A DNA stretch of 64,000 bases from Psychrobacillus sp. FSL K6-4046 (lineage in GTDB: Bacteria; Bacillota; Bacilli; Bacillales_A; Planococcaceae), in contig NZ_CP152020.1 in NCBI RefSeq assembly GCF_038624605.1, forward strand, positions 2,659,312 through 2,723,311. The letters run 5' to 3'. This document shows, piece by piece, positions 36,780 to 44,541 of the stretch. The notes beneath the pieces are model-generated. The model was not told where the DNA came from, searched no databases, and saw only the letters and a list, made by a program, of their open reading frames with translations. The position numbers were made by a program, and so were the translations under genes. Position 1 is the stretch's first letter. Each line of letters opens with the position of its first letter.

Positions 36780-37271
36780 ATGGAAAATTTACAAACTCTA
36801 TTTGAACAAGTTACAAAAGAAGCCTCAGAAACGGAAAAAGGCTTACTGACAGACTTCCTTACCGGATTAAAAAAGAAACAAGAAGGACTTGCCCCTACAT
36901 ACCTAAATGCGACGTTTCAAATGGACACTCGTTTTGAGGACAACCAATGTATTGTAACACTTCCTGTTACCCCACTAATTCATAACAGCTTTGATATGCC
37001 TCATGGTGGTGTCATTGCAACTTTGGTCGATAATGCTATGGGATTTTTAGTGAACAAAGACCTTCATCCAGAAGGAAAAGGTGCCGTTACAACTAATATG
37101 ACGATTAACTACATAAAAGCTTCATCCGAAAAGCAACTGATTGCTACATCTACGTACTTACATAAAGGAAGACAAACGCTAGTAATGGAATGCACGGTTA
37201 CCCAACCGGATGGGAAAAAGATTGCTCATGCAACCGGATCATTTTTTGTTATTACACCTTCATCAAAATAA
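36780..37271 (+). CDS. Hotdog-fold thioesterase (PaaI-like)
   Basis: 163 residues of the 4HBT/PaaI type: a leading helix, then NSFDMPHGGVIATLVDNAMGF holding the HGG motif and Asp, and GAVTTNMTINYIKASS. It would hydrolyse an acyl-CoA whose identity is unknown. Its last 46 bp overlap tail to tail with the murE-like gene, so the two mRNAs are partly antisense. Confidence 0.85.
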   Translation: MENLQTLFEQVTKEASETEKGLLTDFLTGLKKKQEGLAPTYLNATFQMDTRFEDNQCIVTLPVTPLIHNSFDMPHGGVIATLVDNAMGFLVNKDLHPEGKGAVTTNMTINYIKASSEKQLIATSTYLHKGRQTLVMECTVTQPDGKKIAHATGSFFVITPSSK

Positions 37272-38680
37272 GACTGAACTACTTCAAGATCAGAAAAGGG
37301 TAAAACAACTTCTTTAATAATTTGTTCTTTTTCATGCCCTTTTCCCGCTATTAGAACGACGTCTCCTTCTTGAGCGGTAGCTAATGCCAAGCGAATTGCA
37401 TTTCTTCGATTAGCTTCCACCATTACCTTGCTAGGGTCTATCCCTTGAATAATCTCTGCGATAATTGCTTCTGGTTCCTCATTTCGTGGGTTATCAGAAG
37501 TGATAATTGCCTTAGTAGCATATTTGGAAGCTACTTCTCCCATCCATTTTCTCTTTTGCTTATCACGATTTCCTCCACACCCAAAGACAACGAATATATT
37601 TTTCTTCGCATAAACTGTAATAGAAGACAAACAAGCTTCTAATGCATCAGGTGTATGTGCGTAGTCTATCAATACTTCAATCCCCTTATTATTCTGTACC
37701 CTTTGTAGCCTTCCAGCCGGTAAATTTACTGGATAGATCATCTCACATGGGAGGCCAAGCCCTAACATTGCACCAAGTGCAGCAGCTAAATTCATCCCAT
37801 TATGATATCCACTATTCCTCATGATGACAGACGTCTCTTTTCCATTTACTTCATATTCATACTTAACTTCTTCATTTAAATATTTTTCATTACTAAAAAT
37901 TACATCGTTACCTTTCTGATTTCCGAATCGTATTGTTGGTATATATGCTTTTTGTGCAACTGAACGACACCATTCATCATTATTATTAACTACTAGCTTT
38001 CTCGCCAATGGAATGAGTAGCTCCTTAGATTTTTTATATGGCACCATGCCGCCATGAAACTCTAGATGGTCTTTTCCAATATTTAAAAATACAGCTACGT
38101 CCATTGGATAACTTCCTAATCGATTATCCAACAAGCCTTGAGAAGAGGCTTCTAATACGATGTATTCCACATCATAGTCATAACAATACCTCACTACCTG
38201 TATGAAATCATAAAAAGGTAGAGTGGTATTGTTTCTAAATTGTCTTTCCAATTTTTCACCATTCACATAGACCCCTAGAGTACCAATTACACATACTGAC
38301 TTCTGTTGTTGCTTCAATAGCTGCCCAATAAAAGAAGCAACGGTAGTTTTACCATTGGTACCTGTAATGCCTACTGTCTTTATTTTTTGTCCATATTTTT
38401 TATAGGTTAAATACGCAATCTTGTCTTTTAGCAAAAACATATCAGATGGAAGAACGATTTGTGGAACACTACAGTCTGGAATATAATGCTGAGTAATGAC
38501 TAGATTAGCCCCTCTTTGGATTGCTTCTTCTACAAAGGTACGATTGTTGGATTCCCAGACAAATACATCTCCAAGCTGTATTTGTTTGGAATGATCTATA
38601 AAACGATGAACCGTTATACCATTTAAATCTCCAAATATCTTATATTCCAGACCCTCTAATAGCTCTTTTATTGGATAAAT
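37226..38680 (-). CDS. murE: MurE-type UDP-MurNAc-tripeptide ligase with the DAP motif; ATT start
   Basis: 484 residues if started at ATT 38680, the first possible codon after an in-frame TGA. The three Mur domains are complete: N-terminal (GDLNGITVHRFID, GDVFVWESNN, EEAIQRGANLVI), central ATPase (GITGTNGKTTVAS; NIGKDHLEFHGGMVPYKKSK) and C-terminal (VLIDYAHTPDALEACL; FGCGGNRDKQKR; ITSDNPRNEEPE; GKGHE). DNPR is the MurE motif that selects meso-DAP over Lys. The first ATG, at 38440, would delete most of the N-terminal domain; GGGAG lies nine bases before ATT. The enzyme adds the third amino acid to UDP-MurNAc-Ala-Glu. It is the only murE in this window and lies outside the wall cluster. Confidence 0.85.
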   Translation of the reverse strand: MYPIKELLEGLEYKIFGDLNGITVHRFIDHSKQIQLGDVFVWESNNRTFVEEAIQRGANLVITQHYIPDCSVPQIVLPSDMFLLKDKIAYLTYKKYGQKIKTVGITGTNGKTTVASFIGQLLKQQQKSVCVIGTLGVYVNGEKLERQFRNNTTLPFYDFIQVVRYCYDYDVEYIVLEASSQGLLDNRLGSYPMDVAVFLNIGKDHLEFHGGMVPYKKSKELLIPLARKLVVNNNDEWCRSVAQKAYIPTIRFGNQKGNDVIFSNEKYLNEEVKYEYEVNGKETSVIMRNSGYHNGMNLAAALGAMLGLGLPCEMIYPVNLPAGRLQRVQNNKGIEVLIDYAHTPDALEACLSSITVYAKKNIFVVFGCGGNRDKQKRKWMGEVASKYATKAIITSDNPRNEEPEAIIAEIIQGIDPSKVMVEANRRNAIRLALATAQEGDVVLIAGKGHEKEQIIKEVVLPFSDLEVVQSYFDEGVITKNDPVA

Positions 38681-38696
38681 AGTAGCTCACTCCCTA

Positions 38697-38724
38697 CACC
38701 ATTCTTGTTAAATCGCATACAGTA
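38697..38724 (+). promoter_or_regulatory. SigK-like (mother-cell) promoter for the short aspartokinase gene
   Basis: AC (38698-38699, in CACC), 16 bases, then CATACAGTA (38716-38724) match the SigK consensus AC, N16-17, CATANNNTA at every fixed position. CATACAGT also fits the SigE -10 (CATACANT), but no SigE -35 is seen. The expected start of transcription lies about 55 bp before the ATG at 38789. Confidence 0.6.
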
Positions 38725-38788
38725 AAATGAATTCCTTGTATTTTATGAACGGAGTGTTTGAAATGTCACGAAAAGAGTGGTTGAAAAT

Positions 38789-39520
38789 ATGATTGTGCAA
38801 AAATATGGAGGAATTGCGATGCAGGATACTTCGAATAGACAATTAGTCATCGAAAGAATCCAAAAAGCAATCACTGCCCATAAGAAAGTGTTAGTTGTTG
38901 TATCCGCCATGGGAAGAAGAGGTCAACATTACTCTACCGATACATTGCTTGACCTTATACCAAGCTCGCCACACAGTGTAGAGACAGATTTACTTTCTGC
39001 ATGTGGAGAGCTCATTAGTGCATCTGTACTAGTAGCAGAATTGAAACAAAATGGTGTTCATTCAACTATTTTGTATGGTAAAAATGCTGGGATTATTACT
39101 AACGAAGAATTTGGCAATGCAAATATAGATAAGGTAGACACCACACAAATTTTAAAAACATTTGAGGACTACCCATGCATCGTAGTTCCTGGGTTTCAAG
39201 GAGTTACAGAAGGTAGTAACAATTTTACTACCCTTGGAAGAGGTGGAAGTGATTTAACGGCTGTCGTATATGGCTATTATTTAAAAGCAGATGTTGTAGA
39301 ATTTTACAAGAATGTGCCAGGAGTGATGTCAGCAGATCCTTCTACTAATAGCGAAGTGGAATTAATATCCCATATGACGTATGATGAGCTTCAACTTAAA
39401 ATAAATGAACCTGTAGAAGTCATACAAAAAAGAGCAGCAAATTTTGCTGCCCTTCATGGTGTCCCACTTCATATTCGCTCTTTGTACGAAGAAACAAATG
39501 GTACTTTTGTTCATCTATAA
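38789..39520 (+). CDS. Aspartokinase-like protein without ACT domains
   Basis: 243 residues that cover only the catalytic amino-acid-kinase domain: IVQKYGGIAM at the start (KFGGTSV in standard aspartokinases), VVVSAMGRRG, LSACGELISASVL, FQGVTEG, LGRGGSDLTAVVYGYYL and NVPGVMSADPS, ending at HIRSLYEETNGTFVHL, where the two ACT regulatory domains usually begin. It should phosphorylate aspartate, the first step to DAP, Lys, Thr and Met, but without the usual feedback site. The Thr-Ser of KFGGTS is changed to Ile-Ala, so activity is not certain. GTG 38777 is an alternative start. It is divergent from murE and its stop abuts the ylbC stop. Confidence 0.75.
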   Translation: MIVQKYGGIAMQDTSNRQLVIERIQKAITAHKKVLVVVSAMGRRGQHYSTDTLLDLIPSSPHSVETDLLSACGELISASVLVAELKQNGVHSTILYGKNAGIITNEEFGNANIDKVDTTQILKTFEDYPCIVVPGFQGVTEGSNNFTTLGRGGSDLTAVVYGYYLKADVVEFYKNVPGVMSADPSTNSEVELISHMTYDELQLKINEPVEVIQKRAANFAALHGVPLHIRSLYEETNGTFVHL

Positions 39521-40588
39521 TTATTCTAGATTATCTTTTTTCTCAATAAAGTTTTGCGTATAGTAATTACTGTAGACTCCTACACCGGTATGAGTATATG
39601 ACCTACCTAATAAAGTTTGTCGATGGTCTGGGGAATTCAACCAACCATTCACAGCTTCTCCAGCATCAAAGTAAAAAGCAGCAGTATTACCACCAGCGCG
39701 ATTAAAATCCAGTGATGCTTCTTTAAGCTTATCTTTAAACCTTGGTATCTCAAAGTTATCGTTTGTAACAATATTATTCTTTGCCATCTCTTCACTGTGC
39801 ATATCAGCCAAGTTCTGGAGGTTAACGTCTGATTCTAAAACACGTAACCCATGTCGAAGCCTTAAAATATTTGTTATCTCCACAACTTGGATAGCAGTAG
39901 CTCTATCCGCCTTTACTTGAAGATTGGAAGATGGTGTTTTAGATTCAATGACTTCCCCACTATATAAGATATCATACGGTTTATGCAGGAGAAGAGTTTG
40001 TGAGTCACTAAATCTGACAGCCTCTAGCTGTTGATCCTTTTGATCAATATAGAGCATCGCGAACAAATCATCAAATTGAACCAGCAGTCTAGTTTTAATA
40101 TCATTTTCGTTTAAGGAAAATATATATGTGTTGTCGCCAATATTCATTGTTACTTCGGATTGCACTAGTGTGAACCGGTAGATGTCTTCAAGAGACTGAC
40201 CAATCTTGTAAGGGGAAGTATCAACATGATTTCCTATTGCAAATGCCTGTGTTACTTTGTCTTCTTTAACTCCTATTAACATATAGTCGGAGAAAGTCTT
40301 ATTATATACCCACCATTCATATCCATAAATGGAAGGGTCAATTCTAGCTGGATTTCCATAAAGGGTCCTCACTTCCTTTACTGACTTTCCTATTAAAGTG
40401 GAGATTCCCTCCTTCGGCCTTGTGAATATACTAACGGTTTCGACTACTTCTTCTCTTTCAACTGGAATTAGCTGGCCGTTATTATTTGAACCTGTTATTA
40501 AATCGTTTTCTCGAACTGGTGAATCAAAATATATGAATATTAATAATATAATAGCCATGCCAACTAAAATATGAAATAAAGTTTTCAA
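39521..40588 (-). CDS. ylbC: YlbC-like CAP-domain protein
   Basis: 355 residues: a signal-anchor (about 4-22), an N-terminal CAP-associated domain with two related modules (IGKSVKEVRTLYGNPARIDP and IGQSLEDIYRFT) and a C-terminal CAP/SCP domain (LRLRHGLRVLESDVNLQNLADMHSEEMA, then GGNTAAFYFDAGEAVNGWLNSPDHRQTLLG, in pieces). It is probably exported and anchored. The function of YlbC is unknown. The gene order next to ylbF and the cta genes fits B. subtilis ylbC. Confidence 0.88.
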   Translation of the reverse strand: MKTLFHILVGMAIILLIFIYFDSPVRENDLITGSNNNGQLIPVEREEVVETVSIFTRPKEGISTLIGKSVKEVRTLYGNPARIDPSIYGYEWWVYNKTFSDYMLIGVKEDKVTQAFAIGNHVDTSPYKIGQSLEDIYRFTLVQSEVTMNIGDNTYIFSLNENDIKTRLLVQFDDLFAMLYIDQKDQQLEAVRFSDSQTLLLHKPYDILYSGEVIESKTPSSNLQVKADRATAIQVVEITNILRLRHGLRVLESDVNLQNLADMHSEEMAKNNIVTNDNFEIPRFKDKLKEASLDFNRAGGNTAAFYFDAGEAVNGWLNSPDHRQTLLGRSYTHTGVGVYSNYYTQNFIEKKDNLE

Positions 40589-40741
40589 CTTTTTTGGCTC
40601 CTTCGAAGTTCCTTCATTTTCATTAGTATATCAAGGATATGTACAAATACACAATGTTGTCATTGCAACATTTTTGAATTTGAATTAATATTAATAAGAA
40701 CAGATTCTTAGTATAACTTCAATGTGAAGGAGGACAATTCG

Positions 40742-41107
40742 ATGTATTTTGAAAATACAGGTATAGAAGACAAAGTCTTAGACTTAAATGTATTAGACGA
40801 CATAATGAAAAAACATGGTTTAATCCGCGCCGGACAATGGGATTATGAACGTGTGACTTACGATAAGAAATTCGAAATTAAAGAGGGTATCTTCTACCTT
40901 CGTATATTCGGTTTTACAAAAGAAGGAGATGTTGGTGCACACGAAGCTAACATTACACTTTTAAAACCGGTTTTAGGAAAACACTATTATCCGCATGGTG
41001 TGGAATACGGTGAAGGTGAAGTATTCCCGAACCATCTAGTTAAATCTTGTGTAACTACTCTAACAGCTTTAAAAGCTGAATTAGATGAATTTGCTATCCA
41101 AGGTTAA
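40742..41107 (+). CDS. YugN-like family protein
   Basis: 121 residues, soluble, with GLIRAGQWDYERVTYD and LLKPVLGKHYYPHGVEYGEGEVFP, typical of the YugN-like family of Bacillales. The function is unknown. Start ATG 40742 has a GGAGG site eight bases upstream. A strong terminator follows. Confidence 0.82.
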   Translation: MYFENTGIEDKVLDLNVLDDIMKKHGLIRAGQWDYERVTYDKKFEIKEGIFYLRIFGFTKEGDVGAHEANITLLKPVLGKHYYPHGVEYGEGEVFPNHLVKSCVTTLTALKAELDEFAIQG

Positions 41108-41113
41108 CTAATG

Positions 41114-41148
41114 AAACGTTAGAGAAAAATTTCTCTAACGTTTTTTTA
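41114..41148 (+). terminator. Rho-independent terminator after the yugN-like gene
   Basis: ACGTTAGAGAAA pairs perfectly with its complement over a 2-base loop and is followed by seven T. Confidence 0.92.
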
Positions 41149-41211
41149 TCTGTTAAAACTGGTATTCCTTGTATATACTTAAAGGAACGATCTATAAAGG
41201 AGCAAAATAGA

Positions 41212-42276
41212 ATGGTTTTAAAAGCGTTTAAAAAAGAAAACATTAAGTATATAATCCTATTTATTTTTATTCTGTTCATTTCTATTTTCATCCTACCAGT
41301 GTCAGTTCCGATTATTTTAGCGTTACTTACTGCGATAGTTATTGAACCAGTTGTAAAGTTTACTCAAAGGGTATTTAAATGGAAACGAAAACCTGCAGTT
41401 ATTACCAACTTCATTTTTTTTCTAACCATCATTTCGGCCCTCTTATATTTCATTGTAACTAAGCTTATAAGCCAACTCCTTTATACTTCAAAAGTAATCC
41501 CTTATCATCTTAATAGTTTGACTGGGATATGGATAAATATTCAGAATAACGTCTTTCAGTATACCGAAGGGCTACCTCTTGAAGTAGTACAGTCCATACA
41601 AGATAAGTTTAATGCTACCTTAACAAGTATGAAGGATGCGCTTCTAGATCTTTTAAGCTACTCAAATATTTCGGCCCTGCTAACTAATATTCCTGAGTTT
41701 CTTATAAACTTCATAGTTTTTATAATTGCTCTTTTTCTATTTATGTTAGACCTAGAAAACCTAAGCCAAAAATTCTTTTTCTTCCTGAAGGATGGGACTG
41801 CTGAAAAGGTACGCGTCATGACTTCTAGCGTAAAGAAAGTAACCATTGGTTTTATGAAGGCTCAAATATTAGCTAGCTTCATCATTTTAGGCGTTTCTTT
41901 AATAGGATTGTTATTTATTGTTCCATTTAAGATAGCCATCATAATGTCTCTAGTTATTTGGATCATAGATGTTATTCCTATTTTAGGATCGATTGCTGTA
42001 TTAGCTCCATGGGCAGGATATTTATTCCTTGTAGGTGATACTGTATTCGCCACAAAGCTCACGGTTCTTGCTATAATTTTACTTATAATTAGAAGAGCTG
42101 TAGAGCCTAAGTTAATGGGTAGTCAAATGGGTATATCCCCTTTAGCGATTCTTATCGCCATGTTTATAGGTGCTAAATTGTTTGGCTTCCTTGGGTTCCT
42201 AATCGGGCCACTGGTCGTCATATTATTTATAACCGCAAGAGAAGCGGGCATGATTCGATTAAATTTTAAATTATAA
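41212..42276 (+). CDS. AI-2E family transporter, YtvI-like
   Basis: 354 residues with about eight membrane segments: two N-terminal hairpins, an amphipathic central region (about 90-155) and a C-terminal group including VIWIIDVIPILGSIAVLAPW and ILLIIRRAVEPKLMGSQMGI, the AI-2E/PerM signature. The YtvI subgroup is sporulation-linked in B. subtilis, but that assignment is tentative. An AAAGGAG site supports the ATG. Confidence 0.82.
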   Translation: MVLKAFKKENIKYIILFIFILFISIFILPVSVPIILALLTAIVIEPVVKFTQRVFKWKRKPAVITNFIFFLTIISALLYFIVTKLISQLLYTSKVIPYHLNSLTGIWINIQNNVFQYTEGLPLEVVQSIQDKFNATLTSMKDALLDLLSYSNISALLTNIPEFLINFIVFIIALFLFMLDLENLSQKFFFFLKDGTAEKVRVMTSSVKKVTIGFMKAQILASFIILGVSLIGLLFIVPFKIAIIMSLVIWIIDVIPILGSIAVLAPWAGYLFLVGDTVFATKLTVLAIILLIIRRAVEPKLMGSQMGISPLAILIAMFIGAKLFGFLGFLIGPLVVILFITAREAGMIRLNFKL

Positions 42277-42298
42277 TTCGATTACAAATATACAACAC

Positions 42299-42337
42299 AA
42301 AAAAGGTGAAATTGCATGTCGCAATTTCACCTTTTTA
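42299..42337. terminator. Bidirectional hairpin terminator between the ytvI-like gene and ctaM
   Basis: AAAAAGGTGAAATTGC pairs with its complement over a 5-base loop, so both strands end with a T-rich arm. It can serve the plus-strand transporter gene and the minus-strand cta operon. Confidence 0.88.
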
Positions 42338-42433
42338 TGTTGCTGAGACTAATTTTACCCCAAGCCTCGTCATTCTATTTCTTATTGAAATTCCATTGCT
42401 TAGAAATGAGTCTACTACAGGGAACATAAGTTA

Positions 42434-42895
42434 TTATCCACCGAGAATTGCTTTGAACACGGAGGTAGTGTCCCCGCCTTTATAGAATATATAAAGCAAT
42501 GAATACACTGCCACTCCTGTGATTGCGACAAAGAACCATATAACACTAGTAATAGGTCCAAGCTTACGGTGTTTCTTTATATTGTTCTTATATCCTAAAT
42601 AAATTGTAACTAATCCAAATACTGCCCCAGTAGTGGCTAAAATAATATGGAATATTAAAAATACCGTATAGTAAATTTTAATATCATCCGGCCCACCAAA
42701 GGCTGTATTTCCTATAAATAATGTTCGAGACACATAAATTATGAAAAACGTAAGCGCTGAGATTGCGGCTGCAAACATTGTTTTTTTATGAGCTTCTATT
42801 TTTCTCTGCTTAACTAAAATCCAACCAACCGCAACAAGCACAGCACTTAAAACAATAAAAAATGTGCTGATTGTAGGTAATACTGGAACACTCAT
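42434..42895 (-). CDS. ctaM: CtaM/YozB, DUF420 membrane protein for oxidase assembly
   Basis: 153 residues with four to five membrane helices and conserved histidines (KIEAHKKTM, LIFHIILATTG, KKHRKLGP). DUF420 proteins such as Staphylococcus CtaM are needed for heme-copper oxidase activity. Start ATG 42895 (MSVPVLPT) follows GAGGAG by seven bases. It follows ctaG by 24 bp at the end of the cta operon. Confidence 0.85.
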   Translation of the reverse strand: MSVPVLPTISTFFIVLSAVLVAVGWILVKQRKIEAHKKTMFAAAISALTFFIIYVSRTLFIGNTAFGGPDDIKIYYTVFLIFHIILATTGAVFGLVTIYLGYKNNIKKHRKLGPITSVIWFFVAITGVAVYSLLYIFYKGGDTTSVFKAILGG

Positions 42896-42919
42896 TCTCA
42901 TTCTCCTCATATATAAAAA

Positions 42920-43831
42920 TTATAGTTTAGCTTGTACCTTTAAGTCGTCTAATGCTTTTTGAGTTATTTGATCTGCATTATCCTGCTCATTTTTATACCA
43001 TGCAAAGAAGATGGAGAATAAGAATGCAGCATATATAATTTCTTGAATAATTTTCATTACTATTCCGCCCAGCTGTTGATCCTCTAGTGGATCTAAGTTA
43101 GAGAACAACTCAGGACCAGATAGGTTTAGACCGGCTAATGTATCTGTAGGTACACATAACTCCATGTTCTTTAACCAAACATCAGAATCTGTATATGTGT
43201 CATACATTGGACTATTTGAGAAAATGATTAGTGCACACGCTGGGGTGATTAATACTGCACTCGCAACGATAAAACCAATTTTCTTTAGGCCATGTAATTT
43301 TTTTTCCGACTCCAGCACGTCCACAATGGACCACCACATAAAGACAGCCGTTAAAAATAGCATTAAAGTATAAGCCCCGTGAAGAACCTCGTTCATCTTA
43401 ATAGCATCAAAAACCAAAGGAATATGATACAACGAGAAAGTCATAGTAAATAATACTAATGATAACAGTGGCTTTGTAAAGAAAGGAATGAGCTTTCTTA
43501 ATACCGGTAACTCAAGAACCACTTTCCATACCCACCATGGAATCCCTTTCATAAGTAGGGGTGGTACTAGTAATAACAGAAGTGCCATCTGAACCATATG
43601 GAATGTAAACATGATATGTGCCATTAAATCCAAAGGAGAGCCTTTTACAATATATAAAAGAACTAAACCAGAAATAAAATAAATTGCTTCTTTTCTTTTT
43701 AGTGGCTCGGAAACTTTAAAGTCATTTCTCCATTTGACAGTAATCAAGAAATATAAAATAGCTATACAAACTAATAATCCTAAAAGAATAGGACTCCATA
43801 AAGCTTGGAAGCCGAATATGCTAATAGACAT
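42920..43831 (-). CDS. ctaG: CtaG, caa3 oxidase assembly membrane protein
   Basis: 303 residues with about seven membrane helices and histidines in DLMAHIMFTFHMVQMALLLL and LYHIPLVFDAIKMNEVLHG. CtaG delivers copper to subunit I in Bacillus. It is separated from ctaF by 374 bp and appears to have its own promoter with a palindromic operator-like site. An AAGGAG site precedes the ATG. Confidence 0.93.
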   Translation of the reverse strand: MSISIFGFQALWSPILLGLLVCIAILYFLITVKWRNDFKVSEPLKRKEAIYFISGLVLLYIVKGSPLDLMAHIMFTFHMVQMALLLLLVPPLLMKGIPWWVWKVVLELPVLRKLIPFFTKPLLSLVLFTMTFSLYHIPLVFDAIKMNEVLHGAYTLMLFLTAVFMWWSIVDVLESEKKLHGLKKIGFIVASAVLITPACALIIFSNSPMYDTYTDSDVWLKNMELCVPTDTLAGLNLSGPELFSNLDPLEDQQLGGIVMKIIQEIIYAAFLFSIFFAWYKNEQDNADQITQKALDDLKVQAKL

Positions 43832-43918
43832 ACTTATACGCTCCTTTTTAAGTTGCTACCCCTATTATATAGGGCAGTTCAATTAACATCAAATGAACGA
43901 ACTATGACAATTATTACT

Positions 43919-43946
43919 ATTATAAAATTTGTGACAGACTGTCACA
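43919..43946 (-). promoter_or_regulatory. ctaG promoter overlapped by a TnrA/GlnR-like palindrome
   Basis: A perfect 17-bp palindrome TGTGACAGACTGTCACA (43930-43946) fits TGTNA-N7-TNACA, the GlnR/TnrA box. Five bases downstream on the minus strand is TATAAT (43919-43924), with GTGACA from the palindrome as a possible -35. It is about 90 bp before the ctaG start. Confidence 0.5.
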
Positions 43947-43949
43947 CAT

Positions 43950-44164
43950 TGATTTAGATATAAAGGCGATTATAATGAAATCAAATTTCATGAATCACTC
44001 TCTGCCGGTTAATTGCACGGATCAGTTCTATTAATGATTCAGAGACAGGCGTCACCTCCATTGGTGCAGATAATATATCATAACGTGCACCTGTAAAGCA
44101 TCCCAGAAGTTGAATTTAGTCCATATTTTTATATTAAAACAGGAATTATGAAGTTATTTTATCT
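43950..44164. other. Gap upstream of ctaG with a short open frame
   Basis: No full gene is seen. On the minus strand a 44-codon frame (44115-43981) without a start reads like protein (RYDILSAPMEVTPVSESLIE, then a basic end) and might be a gene remnant. I could not name the parent. Confidence 0.3.
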
Positions 44165-44200
44165 AAAAAAAAAAAGAGCTAAGAAAAATCTTAGCTCTTT
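44165..44200 (-). terminator. Rho-independent terminator after ctaF
   Basis: AGAGCTAAGA pairs with its complement over a short loop, followed by about ten T on the minus strand. It lies directly after the ctaF stop and separates ctaF from ctaG. Confidence 0.92.
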
Positions 44201-44205
44201 TAGTA

Positions 44206-44541
44206 TTACCACCAAACAATTGTTATGAAAGTTAGTAGGAATGTAAAACCAACCATTGCTGCAAAATAGATGAAATAAGCAGGAATGTTATGATTTTTTT
44301 CACTCATATGCATAAAGTAGTAAAGTTGTAACACTACTTGAACTGCAGCTAACAATAAAATGATTGGGATAATGTAGTATTTTGAAAAACCTGCTACTAC
44401 TGCTGTAAATGAAATTAACGTCAAGAAAATCATGATAGAGAATGTCGTTACTTGTGTACGCATATTCTCTCTTCTTTTTCGCTTCAAATATTCAAATTCA
44501 GTTTGAGATCTAACGTAAACATGATTGTCATGTGAAGACAT
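44206..44541 (-). CDS. ctaF: CtaF, cytochrome c oxidase subunit IVB
   Basis: 111 residues with a charged N-terminus (SSHDNHVYVRSQTEFEYLKR) and three membrane helices, the CtaF pattern. Start ATG 44541 overlaps the ctaE stop by one base. It is the small fourth subunit of the caa3 complex. Confidence 0.92.
   Translation of the reverse strand: MSSHDNHVYVRSQTEFEYLKRKRRENMRTQVTTFSIMIFLTLISFTAVVAGFSKYYIIPIILLLAAVQVVLQLYYFMHMSEKNHNIPAYFIYFAAMVGFTFLLTFITIVWW

Noticed and set aside
43930-43946. CRP/FNR-type site TGTGA...TCACA
   Set aside because: The half-sites are separated by 7 bases, not the 6 expected for FNR/CRP, so the GlnR/TnrA pattern is the better fit.
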